A DNA stretch of 64,000 nucleotides, from contig CAVWEX010000014.1 in NCBI GenBank assembly GCA_963754125.1, positions 868,001-932,000 of the forward strand, read 5' to 3'. The position numbers and the translations under genes are program-made. Below, piece after piece: positions 26,670-34,686 of this stretch. The stretch's first letter is position 1; each line of letters starts with the position of its first letter. Under the pieces are notes generated by a model. The model was not told where the DNA came from, made no database searches, and was given only the letters and a program-made list of their open reading frames with translations. Source of the stretch: RPQJ01 sp963754125 (GTDB lineage: Bacteria; Pseudomonadota; Gammaproteobacteria; Steroidobacterales; Steroidobacteraceae).

Positions 26670-27875
26670 GTGCTGACGCTGCCCAGCCCGGCCGAGGCCG
26701 AGTCCCTCATCCGCCGGCACGTCCGGCTGCAGGCCGTTGAGTCGCGCCCGCTCGCCGCACTCGCGGGCGCGGTGCTCGCCCAGTCGGTGCGAGCCGAGCG
26801 CGACCAGCCGCCCTTCGACCGCGTCACCATGGACGGCATCGCGATCTCGAGCGAGGCCTGGCGTGCGGGCCAGCGGCGCTTCCGCATCGCGGGCACCCAG
26901 GCGGCGGGCCAGCCGCCGCAGTCGTTGCCGCCGGGCGAGTGTCTCGAGGTCATGACCGGCGCGGTGCTGCCGCCCGGCAGCGACTGCGTCATTCCCGTCG
27001 AGCGGCTGGCCGTGGCCGACGGATGGGCCGAGGTCGATCCGTCCGCCGCGGTCGAGTCCTTCGGCAACGTGCATACGCGCGGTCTCGACTGTCGCGAGGG
27101 CGACCTGCTGCTCGCGCGGGGCACCCGGCTCGGCGCCCCGGAGCTCGCAGTGCTGGCCTCCGCCGGCCTGCCGCGTGCGGAGGTGCGCGTCGAGCCGCGC
27201 ATCGCGATCGTGTCGACCGGCGACGAGCTCGTTGAGCCCGGCGAGCCGATCGCGGCCTGGCAGGTGCGCCGCTCGAATTCCTGCGCGCTGCGCGGTGCGC
27301 TCGCGCTGCGGGGCTACACGCGGGTCACGGAGGATCACCTGCCGGACGACCCGCCCGTGATGGCCGAGCGTCTCGCGGCGCATCTGGCCACCCACGACGT
27401 GCTGGTGCTGTCGGGCGGCGTGTCGATGGGTCGCTTCGACCACGTTCCGCGCACGCTGCGCGAGCTCGGGGTCACCGAAGTGCTGCACCGCGTGGCGCAG
27501 CGGCCGGGCAAGCCGCTCTGGTTCGGCATCGGACCCGCGGGCCAGGCCGTGTTCGGCCTGCCGGGCAATCCGGTCTCGGCGCTGGTGTGCCTGGTGCGCT
27601 ACGTCGTGCCGGGCCTGCAGGCGGCGTCGGGCCTTGCGGCGCGGGCACCCGAGCCGGTGGCGCTCGGCGCACCCTTCCGCGTCAAGGCCGCGCTGTGGTA
27701 TTTCCTCCCCGTGCAGCTCGATTCGAATCCCTCGCTCGGCACCGTGGCGCTGCCGAAGCCCACCCGCGGCTCCGGCGACTTCGTGTCGTTGCTCGGCACC
27801 GACGGTTTCGTCGAGCTGCCACCCGGCCCGGCCGAGTACCCGGCGGGCCACGTGGCTCCGTTTCATCGCTGGTGA
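26670..27875 (+). CDS. moeA: Molybdopterin molybdenumtransferase MoeA
   Basis: 401-residue enzyme that inserts molybdate into adenylylated molybdopterin to give active molybdenum cofactor. The MoeA features are present: 'DQPPFDRVTMDGIAI' near residue 50, 'VMTGAVLPPGSDCVIPVE', 'IAIVSTGDELVEPGE' at the start of the MogA-like domain, 'VLVLSGGVSMGRFDHVP' and 'VFGLPGNPVSALVCLVRYVV'. Start is GTG at 26670. It heads the Mo-cofactor genes and ends 38 bases before moaA. Frame intact. Confidence 0.95.
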   Translation: MLTLPSPAEAESLIRRHVRLQAVESRPLAALAGAVLAQSVRAERDQPPFDRVTMDGIAISSEAWRAGQRRFRIAGTQAAGQPPQSLPPGECLEVMTGAVLPPGSDCVIPVERLAVADGWAEVDPSAAVESFGNVHTRGLDCREGDLLLARGTRLGAPELAVLASAGLPRAEVRVEPRIAIVSTGDELVEPGEPIAAWQVRRSNSCALRGALALRGYTRVTEDHLPDDPPVMAERLAAHLATHDVLVLSGGVSMGRFDHVPRTLRELGVTEVLHRVAQRPGKPLWFGIGPAGQAVFGLPGNPVSALVCLVRYVVPGLQAASGLAARAPEPVALGAPFRVKAALWYFLPVQLDSNPSLGTVALPKPTRGSGDFVSLLGTDGFVELPPGPAEYPAGHVAPFHRW

Positions 27876-27913
27876 CCTCCGCATGGCCGACGAGCAAGTC
27901 CGACACAGGCAGA

Positions 27914-28951
27914 GTGATCGCGCACCCCGTCGCGAGCCGTCCGCGCGACCGCCTCGGCCGCGCCATGCACGACCTGCGCATCTCGGTGATGGACCGCTGC
28001 AACTTCCGCTGCCCGTACTGCATGCCGAAGGAGACGTTCCACGACCGCTACCGCTTCCTGCGCGCCAGCGAGCGGCTCGGCTTCGATGAGATCGTCCGCG
28101 TGGCCCGCTCCGCCGTGTCGCTCGGGGTGCGCAAGATCCGGCTGACCGGGGGCGAACCGCTGCTGCGCGCGGGGATCGCCGATCTCGTGGGCGAGCTCTC
28201 GATGATCGAGGGCGTGCAGGACCTCGCACTCACGACCAACGGCATGCTGCTCGCCCAGCACGCCGCCGAACTCAAGGGCAACGGGCTCGGCCGGGTCACG
28301 GTCAGCCTCGACTCGCTCGACCCGGACGTGTTCGCGCGCATGAGCGGCGGCTTCGGCGGCCTCGAGCAGGTGCTCGAGGGCATCGCCGCCGCGCTCGAGG
28401 CCGGGCTGCGTCCGGTGAAGGTCAATGCGGTGGTGCGCCGCGGCCTCAACGACCACACCGTGCCGGCACTCCTCGAGCACTTCCGCGGCACGCCGGTGAT
28501 CGTCCGCCTGATCGAGTACATGGACGTCGGCAACCGCAACGCCTGGAACCCCGACGAGGTCGTGCCCTCCTCGGAACTGCTCGCCGCGATCCGCGCGCGC
28601 TGGCCCGTCACGCCGCTGCCCGGCAGCTATCGTGGCGAGGTGGCCGAGCGCTACCGCTACGACGACGGCGCGGGCGAACTCGGCTTCATTTCCTCGGTGA
28701 GCGCGCCGTTCTGCGGCGACTGCTCGCGCGCGCGGCTGTCCTCCGAGGGTGCCTTCTACACCTGCCTGTTCGCGACCTCGGGCACCGATCTGCGCGGCCC
28801 ACTGCGCGCAGGCTGCACGGACGATGAACTCGCGGAGCAGCTGCGCGCTGCCTGGAATGGCCGCCAGGACCGCTACAGCGAGCAGCGCGACGCGCTGCGC
28901 CGTCGCGAACAGCCCCTCCACAAGATCGAAATGCACTACATCGGCGGATGA
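27914..28951 (+). CDS. moaA: GTP 3',8-cyclase MoaA
   Basis: Radical-SAM enzyme for the first step of molybdenum-cofactor synthesis, about 345 residues. The SAM cluster is 'DRCNFRCPYCMPKETF' (CxxxCxxC), 'IRLTGGEPLLRAGI' is the SAM-binding GGE motif, and the C-terminal GTP-binding cluster cysteines are in 'FCGDCSRARLSSEG' plus 'FYTCLF'. It ends with the family 'GG' tail. The best in-frame start is GTG 27914; an out-of-frame ATG at 27883, just after a CTCCG, would need one indel and could be the true start. The last four bases overlap moaC (ATGA). Confidence 0.95.
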   Translation: MIAHPVASRPRDRLGRAMHDLRISVMDRCNFRCPYCMPKETFHDRYRFLRASERLGFDEIVRVARSAVSLGVRKIRLTGGEPLLRAGIADLVGELSMIEGVQDLALTTNGMLLAQHAAELKGNGLGRVTVSLDSLDPDVFARMSGGFGGLEQVLEGIAAALEAGLRPVKVNAVVRRGLNDHTVPALLEHFRGTPVIVRLIEYMDVGNRNAWNPDEVVPSSELLAAIRARWPVTPLPGSYRGEVAERYRYDDGAGELGFISSVSAPFCGDCSRARLSSEGAFYTCLFATSGTDLRGPLRAGCTDDELAEQLRAAWNGRQDRYSEQRDALRRREQPLHKIEMHYIGG

Positions 28952-29428
28952 GCAACGACTTCACGCACGTCGACGAACGCCGCCAGCCCGCGATGGTGGA
29001 CGTGGGCAGCAAGGCGGTCACGCATCGCACGGCCGTGGCCGAGGCCCGGGTGCGATTTCCCGGCGTCCGTCGCCGAGGCGCTGCGCGAGGCCGGCTTCGA
29101 GACCCGCAAGGGGCCCGTGTTCCACACTGCGATCGTGGCGGGCGTGATGGCCGCCAAGCGCACGCACGAGCTGATCCCGTTCTGCCACCCGCTCGGCATC
29201 GAGAACTGCCGCGTCGAGATCGACATGAACGACCGCGACGAAGCGGTGGTGCGCTGCGCCGTGAGCGTGCACCACAAGACGGGCGTCGAGATGGAGGCGC
29301 TCACCGGCGCCTCGATCGCGGCGCTCACCGTGTACGACATGTGCAAGGCGCTGTCGCACGAGATCGTGATCGCCGAGCTGCGCCTCGTGGAGAAGCACGG
29401 CGGCAAGCGCGACGTGTCGCTGCCATGA
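28948..29428 (+). CDS. moaC: Cyclic pyranopterin monophosphate synthase MoaC (frameshifted)
   Basis: Second enzyme of the pterin pathway, about 159 residues; it converts the MoaA product to cyclic pyranopterin monophosphate. N-terminal 'THVDERRQPAMVDVGSKAVT' is the MoaC start. A one-base indel near 29055-29065 shifts the frame, after which 'GPVFHTAIVAGVMAAKRTHE', 'LIPFCHPLGIENC' and 'VEMEALTGASIAALTVYDMC' are all recognisable, ending 'KALSHEIVIAEL'. The overlap with moaA (ATGA) and moaD (ATGA) suggests translational coupling. Confidence 0.94.
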
Positions 29429-29667
29429 ACGAGATCGAGGTCCAGTACTTCGCCGTGCTGCGCGAGCGCGCCGGGACGAGCCGCGAGATCGTGCAGACCG
29501 CCGCCACGACCGCGGCCGAGCTCTACGACGAGCTCGCCGCGCGGCACGACTTCGGCCTGCCGCAGGCGATGCTGCGCGTCGCCGTGAACGACGCGTTTGC
29601 CGAGTGGTCGCGCCCGCTCGTGGCGGGCGACCGCGTGGTGTTCATTCCCCCGGTCGCCGGCGGCTGA
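29425..29667 (+). CDS. moaD: Molybdopterin synthase sulfur carrier subunit MoaD
   Basis: 80-residue ubiquitin-like protein whose C-terminal Gly-Gly is thiocarboxylated and supplies sulfur to molybdopterin. It begins 'MNEIEVQYFAVLRERAG' and ends 'RVVFIPPVAGG', the expected beta-grasp start and GG tail. It overlaps moaC by ATGA and moaE by TGATG. The MoeB/ThiF-rhodanese protein three genes further is the likely activator. Confidence 0.95.
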   Translation: MNEIEVQYFAVLRERAGTSREIVQTAATTAAELYDELAARHDFGLPQAMLRVAVNDAFAEWSRPLVAGDRVVFIPPVAGG

Positions 29668-30116
29668 TGGGCCCGTTCGCCTTCGCCGGCGGGCCGCTCG
29701 AGCCCGATCTTTACCGCAAGTCGCTCGCCGACCCGTCCGCGGGTGGCTACGCGAGCTTCGAGGGCTGGGTACGCGACCACAACGAGGGCCGCACGGTCCA
29801 GCGTCTCGAGTACGAGGCCTTCGAGTCGCTCGCAATCAAGGAAGGCGAGCTCATCGTCCTGGAGGCCGTGGCGCGCTTCGGCGTGGCCCGCGCCGCCTGC
29901 GTGCACCGCGTCGGCTCGCTCGGCATCGGCGAACTCGCGGTGTGGGTGGGCGTGAGCGCGGCGCACCGTGGCGAGGCCTTCGCCGCCTGCCGCTACATCA
30001 TCGACGAAGTGAAGCACCGGGTGCCGATCTGGAAGAAGGAGCACTACGCCGACGGCGACTCGGGCTGGGTGAACTGCGAGCGCTGCGCGACTGCGCCGCG
30101 TCACGCGCGGGCCTGA
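29667..30116 (+). CDS. moaE: Molybdopterin synthase catalytic subunit MoaE
   Basis: 149-residue large subunit of molybdopterin synthase, which forms the dithiolene with MoaD. Family motifs: 'GGYASFEGWVRDHNEGRTV', 'LEYEAFESLAIKEGE', 'AVWVGVSAAHRGEAFAACRY' and the catalytic Lys region 'VKHRVPIWKKEHY'. Start ATG 29667 overlaps the stop of moaD in TGATG. Its 3' end adjoins the MoeB-like gene. Confidence 0.95.
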   Translation: MGPFAFAGGPLEPDLYRKSLADPSAGGYASFEGWVRDHNEGRTVQRLEYEAFESLAIKEGELIVLEAVARFGVARAACVHRVGSLGIGELAVWVGVSAAHRGEAFAACRYIIDEVKHRVPIWKKEHYADGDSGWVNCERCATAPRHARA

Positions 30117-30118
30117 TC

Positions 30119-31215
30119 ATGAACACGCGCACTCGCATGCCCATGCGGATGGATCCGCGGCCACGCCCGCCCACGACTACTCGCGGCAGATCGCCCTGCC
30201 CGAGGTGGGTGCGGCTGGCCAGGCCCGCCTCGCGGCGGCCTCCGTACTGGTGGTCGGAGCCGGCGGGCTCGGCGTGCCGGTGCTGCAGTACCTCGCCGCC
30301 GCCGGCATCGGCCGGCTCGGCATCGTGGACGGCGACGTCGTCGAGGCCAGCAACCTGCATCGCCAGCCGCTGTATGGCCCGGCCGATCTCGGCCGCCCCA
30401 AGGCCGCGGTGGCTGCCGAGCGCCTGCGGGCACTGAATCGCGACGTGCGCATCGAGGCGCACGAGGTCCACGCCTCGCCCGACAACATCGACGCACTGGT
30501 CGAGCACCACGACCTCGTCGTGGAGTGCACCGACAACTTCCGCGCCAAGTTCCTGGTGAACGACGCGGTGCTGCGCGCCCGGAAACCAGCGGTGTTCGCC
30601 AGCGTCCACCAGTACGAGGGACAGTTGCAGGTGTACCGTCCGTTGCCGCACTGGCCCTGCCTGCGCTGCCTGTGGCCGGAGGCGCCGCGCGACGGACTGG
30701 TCGGCAACTGTGCCGAGGCGGGCGTGCTCGGTCCCGTCCCCGCCACGCTCGGCGCACTGCAGGCCATGCAGGCACTGAAGCGGCTGCTGGGCCTCGATGC
30801 CGGCGAGACGCCGTCGCTGGTGATGGTGGACCTGCTCAGCCTCGAGACACGCCGGCTCGCGGCGCGTCGCAACCCGGGTTGCGACCACGACAACCCGGGG
30901 CGCGACAGCCCGCCGACCGAACAGCCGCTCGAACTCGAGTTCGAGACACTGGCCGCGGCGTTCGAGTCCGGCCTCGAGCTCGTGGACATCCGCGAATCCT
31001 GGGAACGCGCTCACGATCCGCCGGGGCTGCAGATTCCCACGCACCTGCCACTCGGCGAACTGGTGCACGGGCACGCCGAGTTCCCGGCCGAGGGCCGCTA
31101 CCTGATCATCTGCGCCCACGGCGTGCGCAGCCTGTCGCTCACCGAGCACCTGCGCTCACGGGGACAGGCCGAGGTGTATTCGCTGCGCGGAGGGCTCGCG
31201 GCGCTGCGCGGCTGA
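30119..31215 (+). CDS. moeB: MoeB/ThiF-type E1-like adenylyltransferase with C-terminal rhodanese domain
   Basis: About 365 residues. The ThiF domain has the ATP loop 'VLVVGAGGLGVPVLQYLAAA', 'VDGDVVEASNLHRQ', and the catalytic Cys in 'GNCAEAGVLGPVPATLG'. One zinc CxxC is present ('PCLRC'); the second pair is reduced to a single Cys ('RNPGCDHD'). Residues about 285-365 are a rhodanese with active-site loop 'CAHGVRS'. In the frame that continues N-terminally the family start 'HDYSRQIALPEVG' is preceded by a His-rich 'EHAHSHAHADGSA', yet no start codon lies in that frame; an ATG at 30119 would join it if one G is missing, so I place the start there. The firm in-frame GTG is 30205. It activates MoaD, using rhodanese sulfur. 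Confidence 0.87.
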
Positions 31216-31269
31216 ACCCGGGGCCGCCCGGGCCGCACCGCTCCGTCGAGGGGTGGCGTCGCTTCCTGC

Positions 31270-32088
31270 TCAGGCCCTGCGCGCAGTCTTGCGCTTCGCG
31301 ACCGCTTGCCGGATCTCGGGCTTGAAGAACTCCATCGCGGCCCGGGTCTTGGTCTGCTGGTCCGCAGTCAGCTCGATGCCGTTGGTCTTCAGATATTCCT
31401 TCAGCTCCTGCGCGACCTGGAACGCCTCGCGTGGCTCGCTCTTGGTCGAGATCTCAAGGTTCCGGGAGCCGTCGGGAAACAGCCACAACTCGACCACGAG
31501 CCGGCGCTGCAGCTGCTTCATCCACAGCCTGACCTTGAGCACGAACGTCGGACCAAAGCTCGCCAGCGAACCAAGCGCGACGCCCTTGGGGGCGTGCGCC
31601 CGGTAGAACGCGCGCTGCTCCTTCGAGAACAGCTTGTCGAGGGGCATCTTGCCGCCGATCGCGTCCCTCACCTCCTGGGCCGTGCAGCGTCCCTTGAACG
31701 AACCCGAGCACACGTATCCACCGGGGACGACGTCAATCTCGGTCTTGAAGCTCCCCGAGCGACGCAGCTCCTTGTCGATCGCGGCCGGATCGACGGGGCG
31801 CAGCTTGACGACGGTGTCGCCTGCACCGCCCTGGATGCGCCTCGCGCGGACGACCACGCCGGCCTTGTTCAGGTCGAGGTTCGGCGTGTCGAAGAAGTAG
31901 ACCTGTCGCACCTCGGCCTCGATCGGGTCGAGACCGAGCTTGGCGATGGTCGCGCGATGGGTGTGCATCGGCGCGACCAGCTTGAGTTCCACGCTGTCGA
32001 CGTCCTTGAGGATCGTCAGAACTTCAGTGACCTGGCTGGGGGACAGCCCCGGGGCCTCGTCCTTCTTCGACTTCTTCTTCACGGCCAT
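31270..32088 (-). CDS. CYTH-like domain protein (triphosphate tunnel metalloenzyme fold)
   Basis: 272-residue protein from the ATG at 32088; a Lys-rich N-terminus ('MAVKKKSKKDEAPG') precedes the fold. CYTH-type features are 'VDSVELKLVAP' (E-x-K start), 'VYFFDTPNLDLNKAGVVVRA' and 'DTVVKLRPVDPA', the Arg/Lys-rich strands that line the triphosphate tunnel. The C-terminal 90 residues are basic and helical, ending 'KRKTARRA'. The family holds adenylyl cyclases, thiamine triphosphatases and inorganic triphosphatases. The adjacent gene, with another CYTH-like part fused to Ppx/GppA, points to polyphosphate or triphosphate metabolism. The two start/stop points are 14 bases apart. Confidence 0.72.
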   Translation of the reverse strand: MAVKKKSKKDEAPGLSPSQVTEVLTILKDVDSVELKLVAPMHTHRATIAKLGLDPIEAEVRQVYFFDTPNLDLNKAGVVVRARRIQGGAGDTVVKLRPVDPAAIDKELRRSGSFKTEIDVVPGGYVCSGSFKGRCTAQEVRDAIGGKMPLDKLFSKEQRAFYRAHAPKGVALGSLASFGPTFVLKVRLWMKQLQRRLVVELWLFPDGSRNLEISTKSEPREAFQVAQELKEYLKTNGIELTADQQTKTRAAMEFFKPEIRQAVAKRKTARRA

Positions 32089-32102
32089 TGCTTCGCTCCT
32101 TG

Positions 32103-33596
32103 TCAGTTGCCGAAACGTTCCGCCAGCACGCCGTGGCGCAGGCCGCGGTCGCTGACGGTGAGCGTCGATTTGCCGAGCTTCTCCATGACGGTCCGGATGA
32201 TGCACGCGCCGGCCAGGATGACTTCCGCGCGCTTCGGCTGCAGGCCGACGATGGCGCGGCGGGCCCCGGCGTCCATCGAGCAGTAGAGATCGATCTGCCG
32301 GTCGATCTCCGCCAGGTCGAGCACCGTGCCCTGGACCACGGACGGATCATAGTGGGCAAGACCATGCTTTACCGCGGTGATGTTGGTCGTGGCACCGCCC
32401 ATGGCCGCCAGCGCATCGGGCACCGGGCGACCGTCCAGTCGGGAAAGGTCGGCGGAGATCGCGGCGAGGGTGTCCCGGAGGACGGCGGGCGAGACGACTC
32501 CATCCAGCCCGAATCGCTCCGTGTAGCGCACGGCGCCCACGTCGACACTGAAGCGCTCGTGGACGGCGTCGCCACGCCCGAAGGTGAACTGGCTGCTGCC
32601 GCCGCCGGTGTCGAACACGACCAGCGAACCCTCGGCCCGCGGCAGGCCCGATCGGGCGGCCAGGTAAGCGAGCCGCGCTTCGTCCTCACCCGAGATCACC
32701 TCGATTCGCACGCCGGTGCGCGCCTCGATCGCGGCGATGACTTCGTCCCGGTTCCCGGCGATGCGAAGGCCGGCCGTGCCGACCGCGACTACGGCCAGCA
32801 CGGCCCGCTTGCGCGCTTCCTCGGCCATGCCCGTGATCGCCGCAACCGCCCGCTCGAGGGCCGCATCGCCGATGCGACCCGTATCGTCGAGTCCTTCGCC
32901 GAGGCGCGTGATCTCCGCTCGATCCGCCACTGCATGCCAGCGGCCGTCAGCGGCCTGCTCCGCAACGTGGAACTTGATCGAGTTGGTGCCGACGTCGATG
33001 ACCGCATAGCGCGATGGCGAACCGTCGACCAGGGCCGCCAGGCCGCGCGGGTAGCTCGTGTTCACGTAGCCGATCAATCCCATGCTGCGAACGGCCGCGA
33101 TGACCGCGGCGGCGTTCTCCGATTCGAAGGCGATCGTGCGAGTGGGCCGGCCGTCGGCGACCACCTCCGACAGCTCGGCCATGCACCCTCCGACCGTGTA
33201 TCGGGTGCGCCGCTTCTGCACGCTGATCGCACGGATCCGCCCGCTCGGCTCGGCGAGTTCCGAGATGAACTGCCCGAGCTCGTAGCTCAACCGCTCGAGC
33301 GGCGGCAGATCGAGACGCAGCGCTGCGAAAACCTTGGCCACCTCGGCGGCCGGCAACGGGAAGCCCGCCTTCATGACCGGCGTCCACTGCTCGAGGCCGT
33401 TCGGGTCCACCTCGCGCAGGACCTTGATGTCCATGAGCGCGTCGCGCACCTTCACGTTGTCGCCGGCGCCAGACAGCAGGTAGGTCTCGCTGCTTTCCTG
33501 GACGGCGCCCGGCGTCAGCTCCGCGAGAAGCGTTTCGGCCGGAAAGAACCGGTGGCCGAACCAGCGCCATTCCCATCGCGGCACGATCTCAGGCAC
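32103..33596 (-). CDS. CYTH-like domain fused to Ppx/GppA phosphatase
   Basis: 497 residues in two parts. Residues about 1-195 look like a CYTH-type domain ('DALMDIKVLREVDPNGLEQW', 'YTVGGCMAELSEVV', 'TIAFESENAAAVIAAVRS'), although the initial ExExK reads 'WEWRWF'. From residue about 196 the exopolyphosphatase/GppA domain begins: 'YAVIDVGTNSIKFHVAE' (phosphate-1 loop), 'VISGEDEARLAYLAA' and 'VVFDTGGGSSQFTFG' (phosphate-2), ending 'SDRGLRHGVLAERF'. Ppx hydrolyses polyphosphate and GppA hydrolyses pppGpp; which is used here is not readable. The fusion plus neighbouring CYTH and the CHAD protein at 39872-40840 fits a polyphosphate module. Confidence 0.85.
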   Translation of the reverse strand: MPEIVPRWEWRWFGHRFFPAETLLAELTPGAVQESSETYLLSGAGDNVKVRDALMDIKVLREVDPNGLEQWTPVMKAGFPLPAAEVAKVFAALRLDLPPLERLSYELGQFISELAEPSGRIRAISVQKRRTRYTVGGCMAELSEVVADGRPTRTIAFESENAAAVIAAVRSMGLIGYVNTSYPRGLAALVDGSPSRYAVIDVGTNSIKFHVAEQAADGRWHAVADRAEITRLGEGLDDTGRIGDAALERAVAAITGMAEEARKRAVLAVVAVGTAGLRIAGNRDEVIAAIEARTGVRIEVISGEDEARLAYLAARSGLPRAEGSLVVFDTGGGSSQFTFGRGDAVHERFSVDVGAVRYTERFGLDGVVSPAVLRDTLAAISADLSRLDGRPVPDALAAMGGATTNITAVKHGLAHYDPSVVQGTVLDLAEIDRQIDLYCSMDAGARRAIVGLQPKRAEVILAGACIIRTVMEKLGKSTLTVSDRGLRHGVLAERFGN

Positions 33597-34651
33597 GAAC
33601 GCACTCCCCCTGGCCAGGCAAATGCCGGTGCGTGCCAGCTTCGGCGCGTTCCCGCGACAAGTCCAGCGCTCCTCGGAGTCCGCGGGCCCGGTTTGCAGGA
33701 CTCAAAGGCGACGAGCCCCTTGGCGGGCATCACCTGCACCACTCCGATGGCCCTGACCGGGCTCCAGGCGCCGTGGTCCAGCCTGGACTCCGGGTAACCC
33801 CGCGCGGCCATCAACAGGTCGTGGTGTGCGTACGAGTCGTCGTATCTCGTGAACAGCTCCACCAACTGCAGGAACCTGCGCTCCGCCTCCGACCTGGCGT
33901 TCTTCACGAAGTTCGTGCTCTGGAAGTAGCGTTTCTCAATGATGTTGCCGAACGTCGTTCCGAGGCCGTACTCGTCGATGATGGCGTTCAGGCCGGCGGC
34001 GAGCTGCGGGCTGTCCTTGCGGATCGCGACCGCGAGGTTGCCGCCCGTCCGCACGGCCACCGTGTCGTGCACGGTCAGGTCCGTGAAGATCTGTTTCCAG
34101 AATTCCGCGAGATAGTCGTCGACGACCGTGATGCCGATGAGCCGCATGGACCATCTCGAGCAGGTCCTCGTCTCGAGATTCTCCGGAGCCGCTCGCACGA
34201 CCACGGCCGGCTTGCCCGCTGCCTTCAACCGTTCGTTGAGCTCGAGCAGGCTCTGGTGGTAACTGCTCGAAGGGCGAACGAACACCTGCTGGCCGGCCAG
34301 GTCCTCCACCGACGCAATCGCAGGCGCGCCGGGACCGGTGACCACGATCTCGTCGACGCCCGCGCGGGTCGGGTTGGTGAAGTCCACCAGCTCCTGGCGC
34401 TCCGGGGTCACCGTGAGCTGCGCGATCACCATGTCCACCTTGCCGTTCACCAGCGCCGGCAGCAACCGGTAGCGCGGCAGCGGCACGAACCAGAACACGA
34501 CCTTCAGGTTGCCGGTCTTGCGCCGCTTGTTGAGCTCGTCCTCCATGAGCTTGCCGTACTCGAAGGCGGCGCCCCGCTGCTCGCCCTGATCAACGAAATA
34601 GAGCGTGCGATTGAAAGCGACGCCGACGCGGATGAGTCGACGCGCGACCAT
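33515..34651 (-). pseudogene. MltF-like remnant: solute-binding domain with truncated lytic transglycosylase domain
   Basis: A continuous frame carries the MltF-type amino-acid-binding (SBP3-like) domain: 'VGVAFNRTLYFVDQGEQRG', 'LVDFTNPTRAGVDEIVVTGP', 'FVRPSSSYHQSLLELNE'. It then enters the transglycosylase domain with the catalytic Glu in 'MAARGYPESRLD' and 'SPVRAIGVVQVMPAKG', and homology stops near 33716. Full MltF proteins add about 150 residues after this point and start with a signal peptide; both are missing here, as the homology begins at 'SRDLEEMVARR' right behind proA. Near 34150 two compensating one-base shifts garble 'ENLETEDLLEMVHAG'. The frame runs on into the ppx-like gene. I call it a doubly truncated remnant. 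Confidence 0.6.
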
Positions 34652-34686
34652 CTCCTCGAGGTCGCGGCTGCCGTCGGCTCGCTTCG

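Noticed and set aside
29030..29070. Programmed frameshifting in moaC or elsewhere
   Set aside because: The shifts occur in many unrelated genes, go both ways and lack a common slippery heptamer or following pseudoknot; sequencing error is simpler.
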